In this document: in pieces, positions 1 through 8,367 of the stretch
Position numbering within the stretch: position 1 is the stretch's first letter
Layout: every line of letters begins with the position of its first letter
Assembly (NCBI GenBank): GCA_900545405.1
Contig: UQYT01000005.1
Location: 24,674 to 88,673, forward strand
DNA from: an uncultured Eubacteriales bacterium
GTDB lineage: Bacteria; Bacillota; Clostridia; Oscillospirales; Oscillospiraceae
Length of the DNA stretch: 64,000 bases
Direction: 5' to 3'
Translations under genes and position numbers: made by a program
Notes under the pieces: model-generated
Seen by the model: only the letters and a program-made list of their open reading frames with translations
What the model was told of the DNA's origin: nothing
The model's database searches: none

Positions 1-87
1 AAACCAAGTGGGGTCAGCCCATTGATAAACCGTGACAAGAGTTTTATTGGTCAATAAATCTGCAAGTTAAAAAGGAGGCTCGAATCA

Positions 88-1254
88 ATGTCTACAACCA
101 GCTTCGATTTGCTCACTCCCCTTCAGCAGGATCTGCGCATGATGGTTCACAAATTTGCCGACGAGGAGATCATCCCAACCGCAAAAGTTTTGGAAATCGA
201 GGGCGAATTCCCTGCCGAGCTTTACAAAAAGGCCTATGAAATGGGTCTGACCACCATGATACTCCCCGAAAAGTTCGGCGGCATGGGCCTGGACATCTTT
301 ACGTATGCGATATGCAAGGAGGAGCTGGCCCGCGGCGATGCCGGTTTTGCCGGCGCTGTTGCCGGCAGCTTCATGGGTTCCCTGCCAGCCAGACTTCGTG
401 GCACCGACTACCACATGAAGCTTGTAACCAACGTTCTTTGCAACGGCGGTGCGATGGCCTTTGCGCTCACCGAGGCAGAATCCGGTTCCGATTCCGCCGA
501 CATGCGCACCACCTACTATGACGACGGCGATGCTTACGTCTTTAACGGCTCCAAAACATTTATCTCGGGCGGTGAGCATGCTGATCTGTTCCTGGTCTTT
601 GCGACCCATGACCGCTCCTTGCGCGGCAAGGGCATATCCTGTTTCCTCGTCGACGCCAAGACCCCGGGCCTGAGCATTGGCAAGAAAGAGGACAAGATGG
701 GTTACAGGACCTCCGACACCGTTGACCTCATCTTTGATAATTGCAGAGTTCCTAAAGAGAACATGATCGGTGAAGAGGGCGAAGGCATGGCCATCATGTC
801 TCAGGCTCTAAACCGCACACGTCCGACTGCCGGTGCCGGTGCTATCGGCAACGCTCAGTACGCCTTTGAAGTTGCCGCTGAGTATTCCACGAAGCGCATG
901 TCCTTCGGCAAACCCATCTACAAGCACCAGGGCGTGGGCTTCAAGCTTGCTGAGATGTATACGCTTCTTGAGGCCGGCCGCCTCATGTGCTGGCAGGCCT
1001 GCAAAACCGCCGATGCCGGTGTCGTGGACGCCAAGCTCTTCTCCGCTGCCAAGGTCTTTGCTTCCGATGCCGGCATGAAGGTCTGCTCCGAGGCCGTTCA
1101 GATACTCGGCGGCTACGGCTACAGCAGGGACTACCCCGTTGAGAAGCGCTTTAGAGATGCAAAGATCTATCAGATTTTCGAGGGCACGAACGAGATCCAA
1201 AAGATGGTCATCTGCAAGGATATCGTTAAGGAGTTCCTCCCCAAGAAGAACTGA
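88..1254 (+). CDS. acyl-CoA dehydrogenase
   Basis: 388 residues, the normal length of the family. It would oxidise an acyl-CoA to the 2-enoyl-CoA with FAD, passing electrons to an electron-transfer flavoprotein. The middle-domain FAD/substrate segment FALTEAESGSD is near residue 125, and the C-terminal IFEGTNEIQ near residue 362 carries the position of the catalytic glutamate of the medium/short-chain group. The ATG follows AAGGAGG at 71-77. An anion transporter gene follows 75 bases later on the same strand, which suggests uptake and oxidation of a carboxylate. The substrate cannot be read from the sequence. Codon use is less GC-rich than in the smc-to-guaA part of the window. Confidence 0.93.
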   Translation: MSTTSFDLLTPLQQDLRMMVHKFADEEIIPTAKVLEIEGEFPAELYKKAYEMGLTTMILPEKFGGMGLDIFTYAICKEELARGDAGFAGAVAGSFMGSLPARLRGTDYHMKLVTNVLCNGGAMAFALTEAESGSDSADMRTTYYDDGDAYVFNGSKTFISGGEHADLFLVFATHDRSLRGKGISCFLVDAKTPGLSIGKKEDKMGYRTSDTVDLIFDNCRVPKENMIGEEGEGMAIMSQALNRTRPTAGAGAIGNAQYAFEVAAEYSTKRMSFGKPIYKHQGVGFKLAEMYTLLEAGRLMCWQACKTADAGVVDAKLFSAAKVFASDAGMKVCSEAVQILGGYGYSRDYPVEKRFRDAKIYQIFEGTNEIQKMVICKDIVKEFLPKKN

Positions 1255-1329
1255 TCCGCAGCTCCGGCGGATAAGTAATCAAACCGTATTCAGGCTTAAA
1301 TTCACCCGAAGAGAAGGGAGAAAAATAAC

Positions 1330-2787
1330 ATGGCAAAGGCAATGAATAAGAGCCAGAAATCTGTTATGCATGTCATAATAGCTCTTATTATCTGGGCAAT
1401 ATTCAAGTGGATCATTCCCGCTCCGGCGCCGATGACCGATGTCGGCATGGAAGTTTGCGGCGTCTTTATAATGGCCACATATCTCTGGATTACAGTCGGC
1501 ACCGGCTGGACAAGCATTCTGACCATATGCATGGTCGCCATTTCCGGCGCGATGTCCGCCACCAACGCGATAAAGGGCTCCTTTGGTGACTGGATGTTCG
1601 CCTTCCTCATGGCATGCATGCTGGTCAACCACGTTCTTAGCGAGACCGGCCTTTCCCGCCGCATCGCTCTGTGGTTCATAACCAGAAAGTTTGTAAAGGG
1701 TCGTCCCTACGTCATAATACTGATGTTCTTTGCAGCCATGTTCGTTCTTGGCTTGGGCATGACCTCTTCCGCCACCTGCGTTATGTTCCTGGCTCTCGCC
1801 AAAGAGATCATTGACACCTGCGGGATCGACCGCAAGGACAAGTTTTCGCAATTCCTGTTCTGCTCGATCGCGGCTATCACGATAGCCGGCAACGGCATGA
1901 CCGCCATCGGCCACGGTAACTTTATCACCGGCATGGGCTGGGTGGCCGAAGCCTTTGGCATTGAGATCAGCATCGCACAGTCCGCAGCAATAGGTATCTC
2001 CATCGGCGTCGTATGGATCCTGGCAGTCGTGCTCATTATGGCTCGTATCTACAAGATCGACGCCAGCAAGCTCGTCAACCTCGACATTGATGCTCTCCGT
2101 GCCACTGTTCCTCCGATGAGCAAGAAGGAAAAGTTTGCCGGTATCTGCTTTGCTGTCGTTATCATCTGCTGGGTTGCCGACGACCTGTTCGCTCCCTTCG
2201 CTTTCCTCGACGGACTCAGAGAGTTCATCGCCGGACTTGGTTCCGCTGTCCCCGTTCTGCTCTGTGTCTGCGTCTTCTGCTTTGTCCCGATCGACGGCTC
2301 TCCCCTTATGAACTTCAACAAGGCGACCAAGAGCATAGCCTGGCAGAGCTGCATGATGATCGGCACCGTTCGTTTGCTTGGTTCTGTTGTGAACCTTGAG
2401 GAGCTTGGCATCGTCCTCTGGATACAGGAGGTTTTCGGACCGATAGTTCAGACTCTGCCGAGTTTCGTCTTCATCGCAGTTTGCATCGGCGCCGTTCTCC
2501 TGCTAACCAACTTTGTGTCCAACAGCATAGCAATGGTCCTCTTCAAAGTCGCGGCTCCGCTGATCGCTCTCATGCCCGAGGTCAACGGCCCGGCTCTCGG
2601 TGTCGTCATGATCTGTGCCGCACACTACGCCATGTGGACCCCCGGCTGCACCACGACCACCAGCTTTGTCGTCGGCAGCGGCGACGCCGACGGCGGTTTC
2701 ATGACGCGGTACATGTGGCTTCCGATGATAGCGGCATACATAGCGCTGCTGCTTGTTGGCTATACCGTTGGTACTCTGATATTCTAA
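1330..2787 (+). CDS. SLC13/DASS-type anion permease
   Basis: 485 residues, almost entirely hydrophobic, with about a dozen predicted membrane segments. The length and the repeated re-entrant pattern (GMTSSATCVMFLAL near residue 140, TNFVSNSIAMVLF near residue 395) fit the divalent anion:sodium symporter family, which carries di- and tricarboxylates or sulfate. It probably imports an organic anion with sodium. The ATG is preceded by GAAGGGAG. It lies just downstream of the acyl-CoA dehydrogenase, so the two are probably co-transcribed. The substrate is unknown. Confidence 0.82.
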   Translation: MAKAMNKSQKSVMHVIIALIIWAIFKWIIPAPAPMTDVGMEVCGVFIMATYLWITVGTGWTSILTICMVAISGAMSATNAIKGSFGDWMFAFLMACMLVNHVLSETGLSRRIALWFITRKFVKGRPYVIILMFFAAMFVLGLGMTSSATCVMFLALAKEIIDTCGIDRKDKFSQFLFCSIAAITIAGNGMTAIGHGNFITGMGWVAEAFGIEISIAQSAAIGISIGVVWILAVVLIMARIYKIDASKLVNLDIDALRATVPPMSKKEKFAGICFAVVIICWVADDLFAPFAFLDGLREFIAGLGSAVPVLLCVCVFCFVPIDGSPLMNFNKATKSIAWQSCMMIGTVRLLGSVVNLEELGIVLWIQEVFGPIVQTLPSFVFIAVCIGAVLLLTNFVSNSIAMVLFKVAAPLIALMPEVNGPALGVVMICAAHYAMWTPGCTTTTSFVVGSGDADGGFMTRYMWLPMIAAYIALLLVGYTVGTLIF

Positions 2788-2864
2788 TAGGGGAACCAAT
2801 TCTTTCGATATCCTTTAATGCCTTTCCTTTGTTAATGGTTATAAGGGATCCCACTCATGGCTGA

Positions 2865-2888
2865 GCATATATGAGAAATCATATATGC
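2865..2888. promoter_or_regulatory. inverted repeat upstream of second anion transporter
   Basis: GCATATATG and CATATATGC form a perfect 9-bp inverted repeat with a 6-base spacer, inside the 185-base gap between the two transporter genes. No T-tract follows, so an operator is more likely than a terminator. AT-rich TATAAT-like hexamers lie at 2940-2945 and 2951-2956, before the start at 2973, but no well-spaced -35 box was found. Confidence 0.35.
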
Positions 2889-2972
2889 CCGGCCATATTG
2901 AGAGAATATACGTCACCGCCTTGCCTGACGGCCGATGTATATAATTTATATATAATGGGTGTGATTACTTAA

Positions 2973-4277
2973 ATGACTCCTCAGCTAACAGCTCTTATAA
3001 TACTCATTGCGTGCGTTATACTGTTTTTAACTGAGTGGATCCCCTCAGCCTTAACAAGTGTCATTGCGTGTCTCGCATTTGCGATGACCGGCGTTTGCAC
3101 CTTCTCTGAAGCTTTTTCCGGTTTTTCCAACAGCACGGTCATTCTCGTATTCGGAATGATGGTTATAGGCGACGCCATGTTTGCTTCCGGCGTTGCTCAC
3201 GAGATCGGCAAATGGGTAGTTCGCGTCGTGGGTAACAGCGAGCGCAGATTCATTCTGATAGGCGGTTTTACCTCCGCAGTCATGAGCATGTTCCTTGCCA
3301 ATACAGCCGTTATTGCCATGTTCATTGCGATAATGAACAGCGTTGCCGGCAGCAACAGGAACATGAAGCTCAAGAACATATGTCTGGCCACATGCATGGG
3401 CTCAATGTTTGGAGGCACATGCACGCTGGTCGGTTCAACTCCGCAGCTTACGGTTCAGTCAATTCTTGAGCCGCAGACCGGATTGACGTTTTCCATGTGG
3501 GACTTTCTTCCCGTTGGCGCATTGCTCACGGTCCTGTATCTCGTCTACGTATTGTTCATCGGGTATCCGCTTGGCAAAAAAATATGGGGCACTTGCGAGC
3601 TCCCAGGCGACGGCTCCATCGCGGATTCTGAAACCGCGGGTGAACTGGGAGGAGGCAACGATATCACCGTTGCGAGCAGCAGGAAAAAGCAGATTGCAAT
3701 GGTTGCCATTCTTGCGCTCATGATTGTGCTTTTCATTACGGAGATCGTATCCAATGCCGTAACCGCATGCATATGTGCCAGCCTTTGCGTAATAACAGGC
3801 TGTACCAATGAAAAGCGCGTTATGCGGAACATGGACTGGCCTGTTCTGTTCCGTCTGGCGGGCTGTCTTGGAATCGGCGCCGGAATAGACGCCAGCGGCT
3901 GCGGAGAGCTGATAGCCGGAGCATTTATGTCGGTGTTCGGAGCTGATGTCTCGCCTTTCATGCTTCTGGCCGGTGCGGTGTTTATGTCCATAGTAATAAG
4001 CAACTTCATCTCCAACTCCACAGCTGCATTCATCGTGCTGCCTCCGGTGCTTGCGATATGCAGCGAGTATGGGTTCAATCCAATGGCGTTTGCCATAGGC
4101 ATAAGCTATGGTGTCAGCCTGTGCTTTGCCACTCCCCTCGCCAATGCGCAAACAGGCATGACGATGGTCGCAGGATATAAGTTCAATGACTATTTTAAAT
4201 ACAATTTTCTGCTGGAGATAATCGTATTTATAGGTATAGTGGCCTTTGTTCCATTGTTCTGGGATCTCAGAATTTAA
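2973..4277 (+). CDS. second SLC13/DASS (CitMHS-like) anion permease
   Basis: 434 residues with about 11 hydrophobic segments. Two copies of an SNT-like re-entrant motif are visible, MFLANTAVIAMFI near residue 107 and ISNFISNSTAAFI near residue 340, as in DASS/ArsB-type ion transporters. It is clearly different in sequence from the permease just upstream, so this is not a simple tandem duplication. A hydrophilic cytoplasmic loop of about 40 residues follows residue 200. It probably carries a carboxylate or another oxyanion. The ribosome binding site is weak. Confidence 0.8.
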   Translation: MTPQLTALIILIACVILFLTEWIPSALTSVIACLAFAMTGVCTFSEAFSGFSNSTVILVFGMMVIGDAMFASGVAHEIGKWVVRVVGNSERRFILIGGFTSAVMSMFLANTAVIAMFIAIMNSVAGSNRNMKLKNICLATCMGSMFGGTCTLVGSTPQLTVQSILEPQTGLTFSMWDFLPVGALLTVLYLVYVLFIGYPLGKKIWGTCELPGDGSIADSETAGELGGGNDITVASSRKKQIAMVAILALMIVLFITEIVSNAVTACICASLCVITGCTNEKRVMRNMDWPVLFRLAGCLGIGAGIDASGCGELIAGAFMSVFGADVSPFMLLAGAVFMSIVISNFISNSTAAFIVLPPVLAICSEYGFNPMAFAIGISYGVSLCFATPLANAQTGMTMVAGYKFNDYFKYNFLLEIIVFIGIVAFVPLFWDLRI

Positions 4278-4367
4278 TAGATAAACAATATTGCAGCACC
4301 GAATCCACCGCGATCGGTGCTGCAAGCCTCTTTGCTATCAGCCGACACATTACAGGTAGGTGAAACA

Positions 4368-5996
4368 GTGAAAAAGAGAATTTACCTTGGTGATAATGCC
4401 AGAAATTCTATCTATCCAGGCTTCAGTATGGTTGCTGACCTTGCTCGCTGCGTATATGGGCCAAACGGCAGGACAGTGCTGTCAACTCAAGTGACCGGCC
4501 AGCCTCATGCAGCCGTCAGGGCTCTCGACGCCGCTAAAAACATTGATGATGCAGACCCGGGAATAAACGCAGGAGTGCAATTCGCACGTGCGCTTTGTGA
4601 GGAGGTAAATGATACCGCGGGCGACGGCACGGCAGCTTCCATCATAATTTGCAGCGAGCTCCTTGCAGGAGGCTTAAGGCAAATTGCTTCCGGAGCATCA
4701 CCTGTCCTGCTAAAATCGGGAATTTTGAAGGCCGCTTCGGTTGCCGTGGACTACATTCTTTCTCACAAAACCGCCGTCCGGTCCAGAGAAGATGTCCTAA
4801 ATGTTGCCTCAACCGCTGCAAAAGACAGATATACAGGCGCGTTGGTATGCGACGCCCTTGAGTCAGTGGGTTGGAATGGCTCGATTAGCGTGCGGGCCTC
4901 TGAGACATCTGAGTGCCGCATACAGCATACAGACGGGCTGAGTTTTGACAGAGGCTACTGCTCTCCATACATGTCCACAGACAAGGTTTCGATGGAGGCA
5001 GTGTTTGACGATGCATACATCTTTGTTTGTGAAAGCAAGATCGACCGCATTGATGACATCTTGCCGCTGCTAAACGAAGCCAGCATAGCGGAAAAGGCAT
5101 TGCTTATAATTGCCCAGGACTACAACAAAAAAGTATTGGAAAGCATGCTGAGCAATATCGCACAGCAGACTATAAAGCTCTGTGCTGTGAAGGCTCCGGG
5201 GTATGCTCTTGGCAGAAGAGACTACTTGGAGGACATTGCAGCCTATACTGGGACTGTTGTTTTCGGCACAGAAATTGCACCTGACCTGCATCAAGCCTCT
5301 TTAGAGAAGTGTGGACGCGCCAAAAGAATCAGGGTGACACGTGACAGCACATCAATAGACAGTAATAACGGTGAATCGCTTGATGCCCATATATCCGGTC
5401 TGCGGTCACAGCTTGCAGATGCTCCAAATATGCTTGAGCGCGAGAAGCTGGAAAACAGGATAGCAAGCCTCACTGGCGGCCGCGCAATCATACGAATAGG
5501 CTCAAACTCTGGTACAGAGCAAGAAATCCTGACAGCAATGGCTAATACCGCTGTTCGCTCTGCACAGTCAGCAATACGGGTCGGATTCGTGCCCGGTGGA
5601 GGAGCTGCATTTGTGTACGCAATTCCAGCAGTAGAACAGTTGAGCACCTCGCTGAGTGGAGATGAAAAGACAGGAGCGGGACTTGTGGCACAGGCTCTAA
5701 CCGCGCCTGCGCGTCAGCTAGCAGCAAATGCCGGTGCCAACGGCGCCGCAGTTGTGTATAAGCTTTTAAAATCAAACAGTTTCACCGTCTTTGACCCGAT
5801 ATCGAACAGCTTTGGCAGTTGCCTTGAATCCGGAATAAAGGATGCCGCGTACACACTCACCAACGCGCTATCCAAGGCCACCTCAATGGCTGCAGAGCTG
5901 CTGACGGTAGAGGCTGCGGTGATTCCCGATATACCGCCAGCAAAAAGGGAGCCGGTCCCAGATTCACTCAACGTGGGACCAAGTGACCTATTGTGA
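4368..5996 (+). CDS. divergent GroEL-like chaperonin, catalytic Asp residues lost
   Basis: 542 residues, the length of GroEL, aligning from end to end (my alignment against E. coli GroEL from memory is ungapped around the residues below). The apical signature FDRGYCSPY, AVKAPG and GFVPGGG are kept, as are Asp86 of GDGT (GroEL D87) and an Asp at the D495 position. The two aspartates needed for ATP hydrolysis are gone: D52 is Arg51 and D398 is Thr394. The Gly-Gly-Met tail is also missing. A GTG at 4317 would add 17 residues, but GTG at 4368 matches the GroEL N-terminus and follows AGGTAGG. No groES is nearby. This is most likely a second chaperonin that binds nucleotide but turns it over poorly. 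Base composition is lower in GC than the window core. Confidence 0.85.
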   Translation: MKKRIYLGDNARNSIYPGFSMVADLARCVYGPNGRTVLSTQVTGQPHAAVRALDAAKNIDDADPGINAGVQFARALCEEVNDTAGDGTAASIIICSELLAGGLRQIASGASPVLLKSGILKAASVAVDYILSHKTAVRSREDVLNVASTAAKDRYTGALVCDALESVGWNGSISVRASETSECRIQHTDGLSFDRGYCSPYMSTDKVSMEAVFDDAYIFVCESKIDRIDDILPLLNEASIAEKALLIIAQDYNKKVLESMLSNIAQQTIKLCAVKAPGYALGRRDYLEDIAAYTGTVVFGTEIAPDLHQASLEKCGRAKRIRVTRDSTSIDSNNGESLDAHISGLRSQLADAPNMLEREKLENRIASLTGGRAIIRIGSNSGTEQEILTAMANTAVRSAQSAIRVGFVPGGGAAFVYAIPAVEQLSTSLSGDEKTGAGLVAQALTAPARQLAANAGANGAAVVYKLLKSNSFTVFDPISNSFGSCLESGIKDAAYTLTNALSKATSMAAELLTVEAAVIPDIPPAKREPVPDSLNVGPSDLL

Positions 5997-6023
5997 CGGA
6001 ATAATCCGCTTTTTGTATAAGTT

Positions 6024-6072
6024 AAGATCAAGCCCGGAGGCCGAGGCTCTCCGGGCTTGATCTTTTGCATTT
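6024..6072 (+). terminator. intrinsic terminator after groEL-like gene
   Basis: A perfect 16-bp stem (6024-6039 with 6049-6064) closes a 9-base loop and is followed by TTGCATTTTT. It ends the transporter/chaperonin stretch. Confidence 0.85.
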
Positions 6073-6095
6073 TTCACTGTTTGAATAGACGTAGA

Positions 6096-6117
6096 ATTCG
6101 GATCTCAAAGTCCGAAT
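6096..6117. other. short inverted repeat between chaperonin and MATE genes
   Basis: ATTCGGA and TCCGAAT form a 7-bp inverted repeat with an 8-base spacer in the gap 6073-6231, where I see no gene. Its function is unknown; it could be a second hairpin or a protein site. Confidence 0.25.
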
Positions 6118-6231
6118 GTTTCGGACTCGCATTCGCACACTTAATGAGCGATTAAACGGAAGGCACTCTGCGACGACAATTATTGCCGTGAGTTTGAAGA
6201 GGAACAACAAGAAGCAGCTCATTATTGCTTT

Positions 6232-7611
6232 TCATTCCTGCCGCTGGCGGGCGAGGCGCTTGAAGAGTCGGGACATCACAACTATCGCGACGATGGAGAG
6301 AACGAACTCGGCGACGGGCTGGGCGTAGGCTAGGCCGTAGAGCGGGAAGAGTATGTTGAGGATCCACAGCGCGGGGATCTCGAGGACTATCTTGCGCAGT
6401 ATGGCGAATATTAGCGCCTCGCGCCCCATGCCGACGGCCTGGAACACGCCGACCGCGAGAAAGTCGATGCACATGAACGGCCCCGCTATGCTCATGCCGC
6501 GCAGGAAGTGCGAGCCGTAGTTGACTATGACGTCGCTGTCCATGAAGAGGCTGATGAAGAAGCCGGGGAAGATGAAGTACACCACCGAGACCACGGCGAT
6601 TATGATGACGGAGGCCACGCCGGTGAAGCTGACGCTGTCCTTCATGCGCTTGTCGTTGCCGGAGGAGTAGGTGTAACTTATGAGCGGCATGACGCCCTGG
6701 GAGAGGCCAAGGGAGACGTACATGGGCAGCATGTTTATCTTCTGCGCGATGCCCATGGCGGCGATGGCCTCGGCCTGATAGGCGGAGGTGAAGTTGTTGA
6801 GGATGGTCATGCCGGTGACGTTGAGCAGGTTCTGCATCGCGGCGGGGATGCCGACGCCGCAGACCGCGCGGACTATGCGGCGGCTGAAGCTGAGCTTGCG
6901 GATGTCGACGCAGACATAGGTGCGCCCGCGCCTGACGGCGATGAGGACGAGGAAGTAGAGGCAGGCCACACAGTTGGAGATAAACGTGGCAAGTCCTGCG
7001 CCCGCGGCGCCCATGCCGAGGCCCCAGGGCATTATAAAGATGGGGTCGAGAATGATGTTGAGAAAGCAGCCGCTCATGGTGCCGACGCTAGCGTGCACGG
7101 CGGAGCCCTCCGCACGCACCAGGTAGGCGAGCACTACGTTGAGTATAGAGGGTGCCGCGCCGAAGTACACGGTCCAGAGCATGTACGCCTGAGTCGCGTC
7201 GCGCGTGGTGTCGTCCGCGCCGAGCAGGGTCAGCAGGGGGGAGTTGCAGGAGGCGCAGAGTATGGAGAAGAGAATGCCGGAGAAGAGCGCACAGTAGAAG
7301 CCGAAGGCGGAGCTGCGGGAGACCATGTCGTAGTCCTTGCAGCCCAGCGAGCGGCTCATGAGGCTGGACGAGCCGACGCCGAAGAGGTTGTTCACGGCAT
7401 TGAAGGCCAGCAGCACGGGTGCGGCTAGGGTGACGGCGGCGTTCTGTACGGGGTCGTTGAGCATGCCGACGAAGTATGTATCGGCCAGGTTGTAGAGGAC
7501 CATGACCAGCGAGCTGAGTATGGTCGGTATGGCTAGCTGGGCCACGGCGCTGGGTATGGGCGCGGCTTCAAAGAGGTATGTCTTTTTATCTTGCTCCTGC
7601 AATGTGTTCAT
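6232..7611 (-). CDS. MATE family efflux transporter
   Basis: 459 residues with twelve hydrophobic segments in two related halves, the layout of the NorM/DinF multidrug and toxin extrusion family. The N-terminal half has the usual IPTILSSLVMVLYNLADTYFVG helix region and LMSRSLG. It would export cationic drugs or metabolites using a sodium or proton gradient. ATG at 7611 follows CGGAG. It is transcribed alone, opposite to the genes on both sides. Confidence 0.92.
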   Translation of the reverse strand: MNTLQEQDKKTYLFEAAPIPSAVAQLAIPTILSSLVMVLYNLADTYFVGMLNDPVQNAAVTLAAPVLLAFNAVNNLFGVGSSSLMSRSLGCKDYDMVSRSSAFGFYCALFSGILFSILCASCNSPLLTLLGADDTTRDATQAYMLWTVYFGAAPSILNVVLAYLVRAEGSAVHASVGTMSGCFLNIILDPIFIMPWGLGMGAAGAGLATFISNCVACLYFLVLIAVRRGRTYVCVDIRKLSFSRRIVRAVCGVGIPAAMQNLLNVTGMTILNNFTSAYQAEAIAAMGIAQKINMLPMYVSLGLSQGVMPLISYTYSSGNDKRMKDSVSFTGVASVIIIAVVSVVYFIFPGFFISLFMDSDVIVNYGSHFLRGMSIAGPFMCIDFLAVGVFQAVGMGREALIFAILRKIVLEIPALWILNILFPLYGLAYAQPVAEFVLSIVAIVVMSRLFKRLARQRQE

Positions 7612-7639
7612 CTCCGCATGAAAGGGTGTGTATTAAAAT

Positions 7640-7668
7640 ATATTAACACCGTTTTATTGCGGATACAA
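7640..7668 (-). promoter_or_regulatory. promoter of MATE gene
   Basis: On the minus strand, TTGTAT (7663-7668) and TAATAT (7640-7645) are separated by 17 bases, about 30 bases upstream of the start codon. Confidence 0.5.
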
Positions 7669-7808
7669 GGCTTGACAGGCTCCGATTTACTCAGCTTGGC
7701 CAACATTTGCCGGCGAGACTGCAAAATTTTGTGTAGAATTTTCAAGCGTGTCTTGCTATAATATATCAGCGGCATTTCACACGGCTGCGGACGGGAGGTT
7801 TGAGCGGA

Positions 7809-8216
7809 ATGAATATAGAACTTACACCCAAGGAATTCCGGCGCCTGCTGGACATGGTCTATATAGGCAACTGGGTGCTCAACTCCACCCGGGGCGAGGA
7901 CCGCTTTGAGGACTACGACCTGCTTCAGGAAAAGATGTTCTCGTATTGCGCGAAAAACGGCATGAAGGACCTCTATCAGACCTGGTACGGCCACGTCTTT
8001 CCCTCAAAGGCCTTCGAGGAGGGCGGAATACACGAGGCCATCGCCGATTACGAGGACGCGGTGTTCTTCGACATCCTCGCGGAGGAGCTTGCCCGCCGGG
8101 ATATGCACCTCGAGGACACGGACCCGGAGGACTTTACGGAGCTCACCAACCGCATGGACGAATATATCACCGAGTTTGAGGAGAACGGCATAGACAACCT
8201 CACGATAGATATCTGA
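7809..8216 (+). CDS. hypothetical acidic protein
   Basis: 135 residues from ATG 7809, which sits 10 bases after GGGAGG. The upstream TTG at 7800 is too close to that site. The protein is soluble, strongly acidic and rich in aromatic residues, with no membrane segment and no motif I recognise. It has its own terminator and a TATAAT at 7757-7762, so it is probably expressed alone ahead of the smc operon. Function unknown. Confidence 0.75.
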   Translation: MNIELTPKEFRRLLDMVYIGNWVLNSTRGEDRFEDYDLLQEKMFSYCAKNGMKDLYQTWYGHVFPSKAFEEGGIHEAIADYEDAVFFDILAEELARRDMHLEDTDPEDFTELTNRMDEYITEFEENGIDNLTIDI

Positions 8217-8228
8217 CTCCGACGGAAG

Positions 8229-8256
8229 GGAGCCGGCGCGCGCCGGCTCCTTTTTT
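8229..8256 (+). terminator. intrinsic terminator before smc
   Basis: A perfect 22-base palindrome (8229-8250) is followed by six T. Confidence 0.85.
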
Positions 8257-8289
8257 GCGCCCAAATGCGGCAAATTGGGCTTTTGGTGA

Positions 8290-8318
8290 TTGCAAAAATC
8301 CAGGGCCTGTAATATAAT
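8290..8318 (+). promoter_or_regulatory. promoter of smc operon
   Basis: TTGCAA (8290-8295), 17 bases, then TATAAT (8313-8318), about 50 bases before the smc start. Confidence 0.7.
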
Positions 8319-8367
8319 ATTTTGCCTGCGTTTTTCGCAGGGGCAGTTTTTTGTGAGGTAATGGGAT

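Noticed and set aside
6508..7428. 306-residue plus-strand frame inside the MATE gene
   Set aside because: The minus strand codes a complete MATE transporter; the other translation is Ala/Gly/Asp/His-rich and without domains.
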